From an uncultured Solobacterium sp. (GTDB taxonomy: Bacteria; Bacillota_I; Bacilli_A; Erysipelotrichales; Erysipelotrichaceae), in assembly GCA_938039295.1 (NCBI GenBank), contig CALHUY010000034.1:1-42297 (forward strand): DNA of 42,297 nt, written 5' to 3'. Made by a program: the position numbers and the translations under genes. Under the pieces are notes generated by a model, which was not told where the DNA came from, did no database searches, and saw nothing but the letters and a program-made list of their open reading frames with translations. Positions 41,570 to 42,297 of this stretch are shown here, in pieces. Positions within the stretch are counted from its first letter, which is position 1, and the number at the start of each line of letters is the position of its first letter.

Positions 41570-42297
41570 TTATTTACTTAAAATTATCTTCTTTTTAGCT
41601 ACAAATGCTGCAACTAACAATGACATCACAAGAATGGATGCATTGAGAGGAAGATTACTTGAATCACCTGTTTCAACACTTGGTGTTGATGGAGTAGGTT
41701 CCTTCTTATTTGTAATTTCCATCTTACCATTTGCGTCAATCAATCCATATGTAACTTGATACTTCACACCATCAATTGTGATAACGTTGCTAGATTCACC
41801 AACTTCACGTACTTCATAAGCGTTATCAATTGTCTTACCAGCATCTCTTACTACAAGATTTGTATATGTTGTTGTCCAGTTGTTTGCAGCATTTAAGATG
41901 ACTGGAGCACCTTCTGCTACACCATCCTTATATAACTGTACTTCAACTTGACTAGCAATACCACCAACCCACTTCTTTGTAACTTCGATGTTTCTATACT
42001 GAACTTCTTCATTACTAATTTCCTGATCATATGCACCAGAAGCATTTATAGTGGCTGTATAGTTAACTCTAATTGTCTGAGTTCCAAATGTAGCAGTTGC
42101 TTCATTTGCTACCCAGTTGCCAGCTGAATTCATTTCTCGTGTAAAGTAGATATTTGGATTTGATGTATCCTGTGCATCGTTTACCATGTCGTATTTGAGT
42201 AGGTCTACGAACTTGAACTTCCAATCATTTGCATTACTCAAGGCAACCTGGTCAATCTGTGCATATGTATTAGCACCAGATGCCATTAGCTTATCAA
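41570..42297 (-). CDS. Cna-B-type cell-wall-anchored surface protein, 3' part only
   Basis: Partial: the frame has no stop up to the window edge, so the true start lies beyond 42297. The visible 242 residues contain one complete Cna-B-type beta-sandwich domain (VTKKWVGGIASQVEVQLYKDG through VTYGLIDANGKMEITNKK), preceded by a beta-rich region that may be another surface domain. The C-terminus is a sorting signal: a Pro/Thr/Ser-rich linker, SVETGDSS, a hydrophobic helix of about 18 residues, and a KKK tail. VETGD replaces the canonical LPxTG. Cna-B domains are stalk modules of adhesins and pilins, often with isopeptide crosslinks. Adhesion or pilus role is inferred. Confidence 0.88.
   Translation of the reverse strand, partial: DKLMASGANTYAQIDQVALSNANDWKFKFVDLLKYDMVNDAQDTSNPNIYFTREMNSAGNWVANEATATFGTQTIRVNYTATINASGAYDQEISNEEVQYRNIEVTKKWVGGIASQVEVQLYKDGVAEGAPVILNAANNWTTTYTNLVVRDAGKTIDNAYEVREVGESSNVITIDGVKYQVTYGLIDANGKMEITNKKEPTPSTPSVETGDSSNLPLNASILVMSLLVAAFVAKKKIILSK

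Noticed and set aside
1..42297. Mobile elements, CRISPR arrays, tRNA or rRNA genes
   Set aside because: No transposase, integrase, direct-repeat array, cloverleaf or rRNA segment was recognisable on either strand.

Overview
The window is a gene-dense, low-GC stretch of a Bacillota (Firmicutes) chromosome. The gene set (pyruvate:ferredoxin oxidoreductase, fused SecDF, YneF, a ComN-like regulator, bifunctional Rel, a T-box-controlled hisS-aspS operon, Gram-positive lipoproteins and a cell-wall-anchored Cna-B protein) and the AT-rich style fit an anaerobic member of the Erysipelotrichia or a close relative. That placement is inference, since no 16S gene is present. No phage, insertion sequence, CRISPR array, rRNA or tRNA gene is visible. 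No gene-free stretch exceeds about 300 bases; the longest ones hold a T-box leader, a 6S-like RNA and promoter/terminator elements.

Layout. Positions 1-5.4 kb are an accessory-looking segment: an RlaP-type nucleotidyltransferase and an ADP-ribosylglycohydrolase (minus), an AEC-family transporter (minus), an unrecognised membrane protein (plus) and a cardiolipin synthase (minus) with a palindrome inside its promoter. At 5.6-11 kb come efp (plus), an iron-type alcohol dehydrogenase and a large pyruvate:ferredoxin oxidoreductase (both minus). From 11 to 33 kb almost everything is on the minus strand and is housekeeping. In transcription order this is priA, two GNAT genes, mraZ-rsmH-ftsL-PBP2-mraY, comN-like-secDF, HAD-murD-recJ, apt, rel, T-box-hisS-aspS, a 6S-like RNA, a thioredoxin-like lipoprotein and yneF. 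At 33-38 kb lies a five-gene NikA/Opp-type ABC importer (minus). Divergent from it are ppc (PEP carboxylase) and a small nitroreductase (plus), which meet the 3' end of a Cna-B surface protein gene (minus) that runs off the window.

How the parts work together. Division and wall synthesis are represented by MraZ (with a four-repeat operator at its own promoter), RsmH, FtsL, PBP2, MraY and MurD. Protein export is SecDF with a ComN-like partner. Stress control combines Rel, 6S RNA and the T-box leader of hisS-aspS. Central carbon flow is covered by pyruvate:ferredoxin oxidoreductase, PEP carboxylase and the alcohol dehydrogenase. The order comN-secDF-recJ-apt-rel-hisS-aspS-6S follows the Bacillus subtilis arrangement from memory, with murD and a HAD gene inserted and dtd missing between rel and hisS.

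I did not find a clear new multi-gene defence or mobile system. The most interesting points are an EF-P whose tip lysine is replaced by methionine, a thioredoxin-like lipoprotein with SxxS where CxxC is expected, a T-box whose specifier region reads GACAC (Asp and His codons overlapping), a 6S promoter nested in the loop of an inverted repeat, a perfect palindrome in the cls promoter spacer, and the ADP-ribosylglycohydrolase/RlaP pair.
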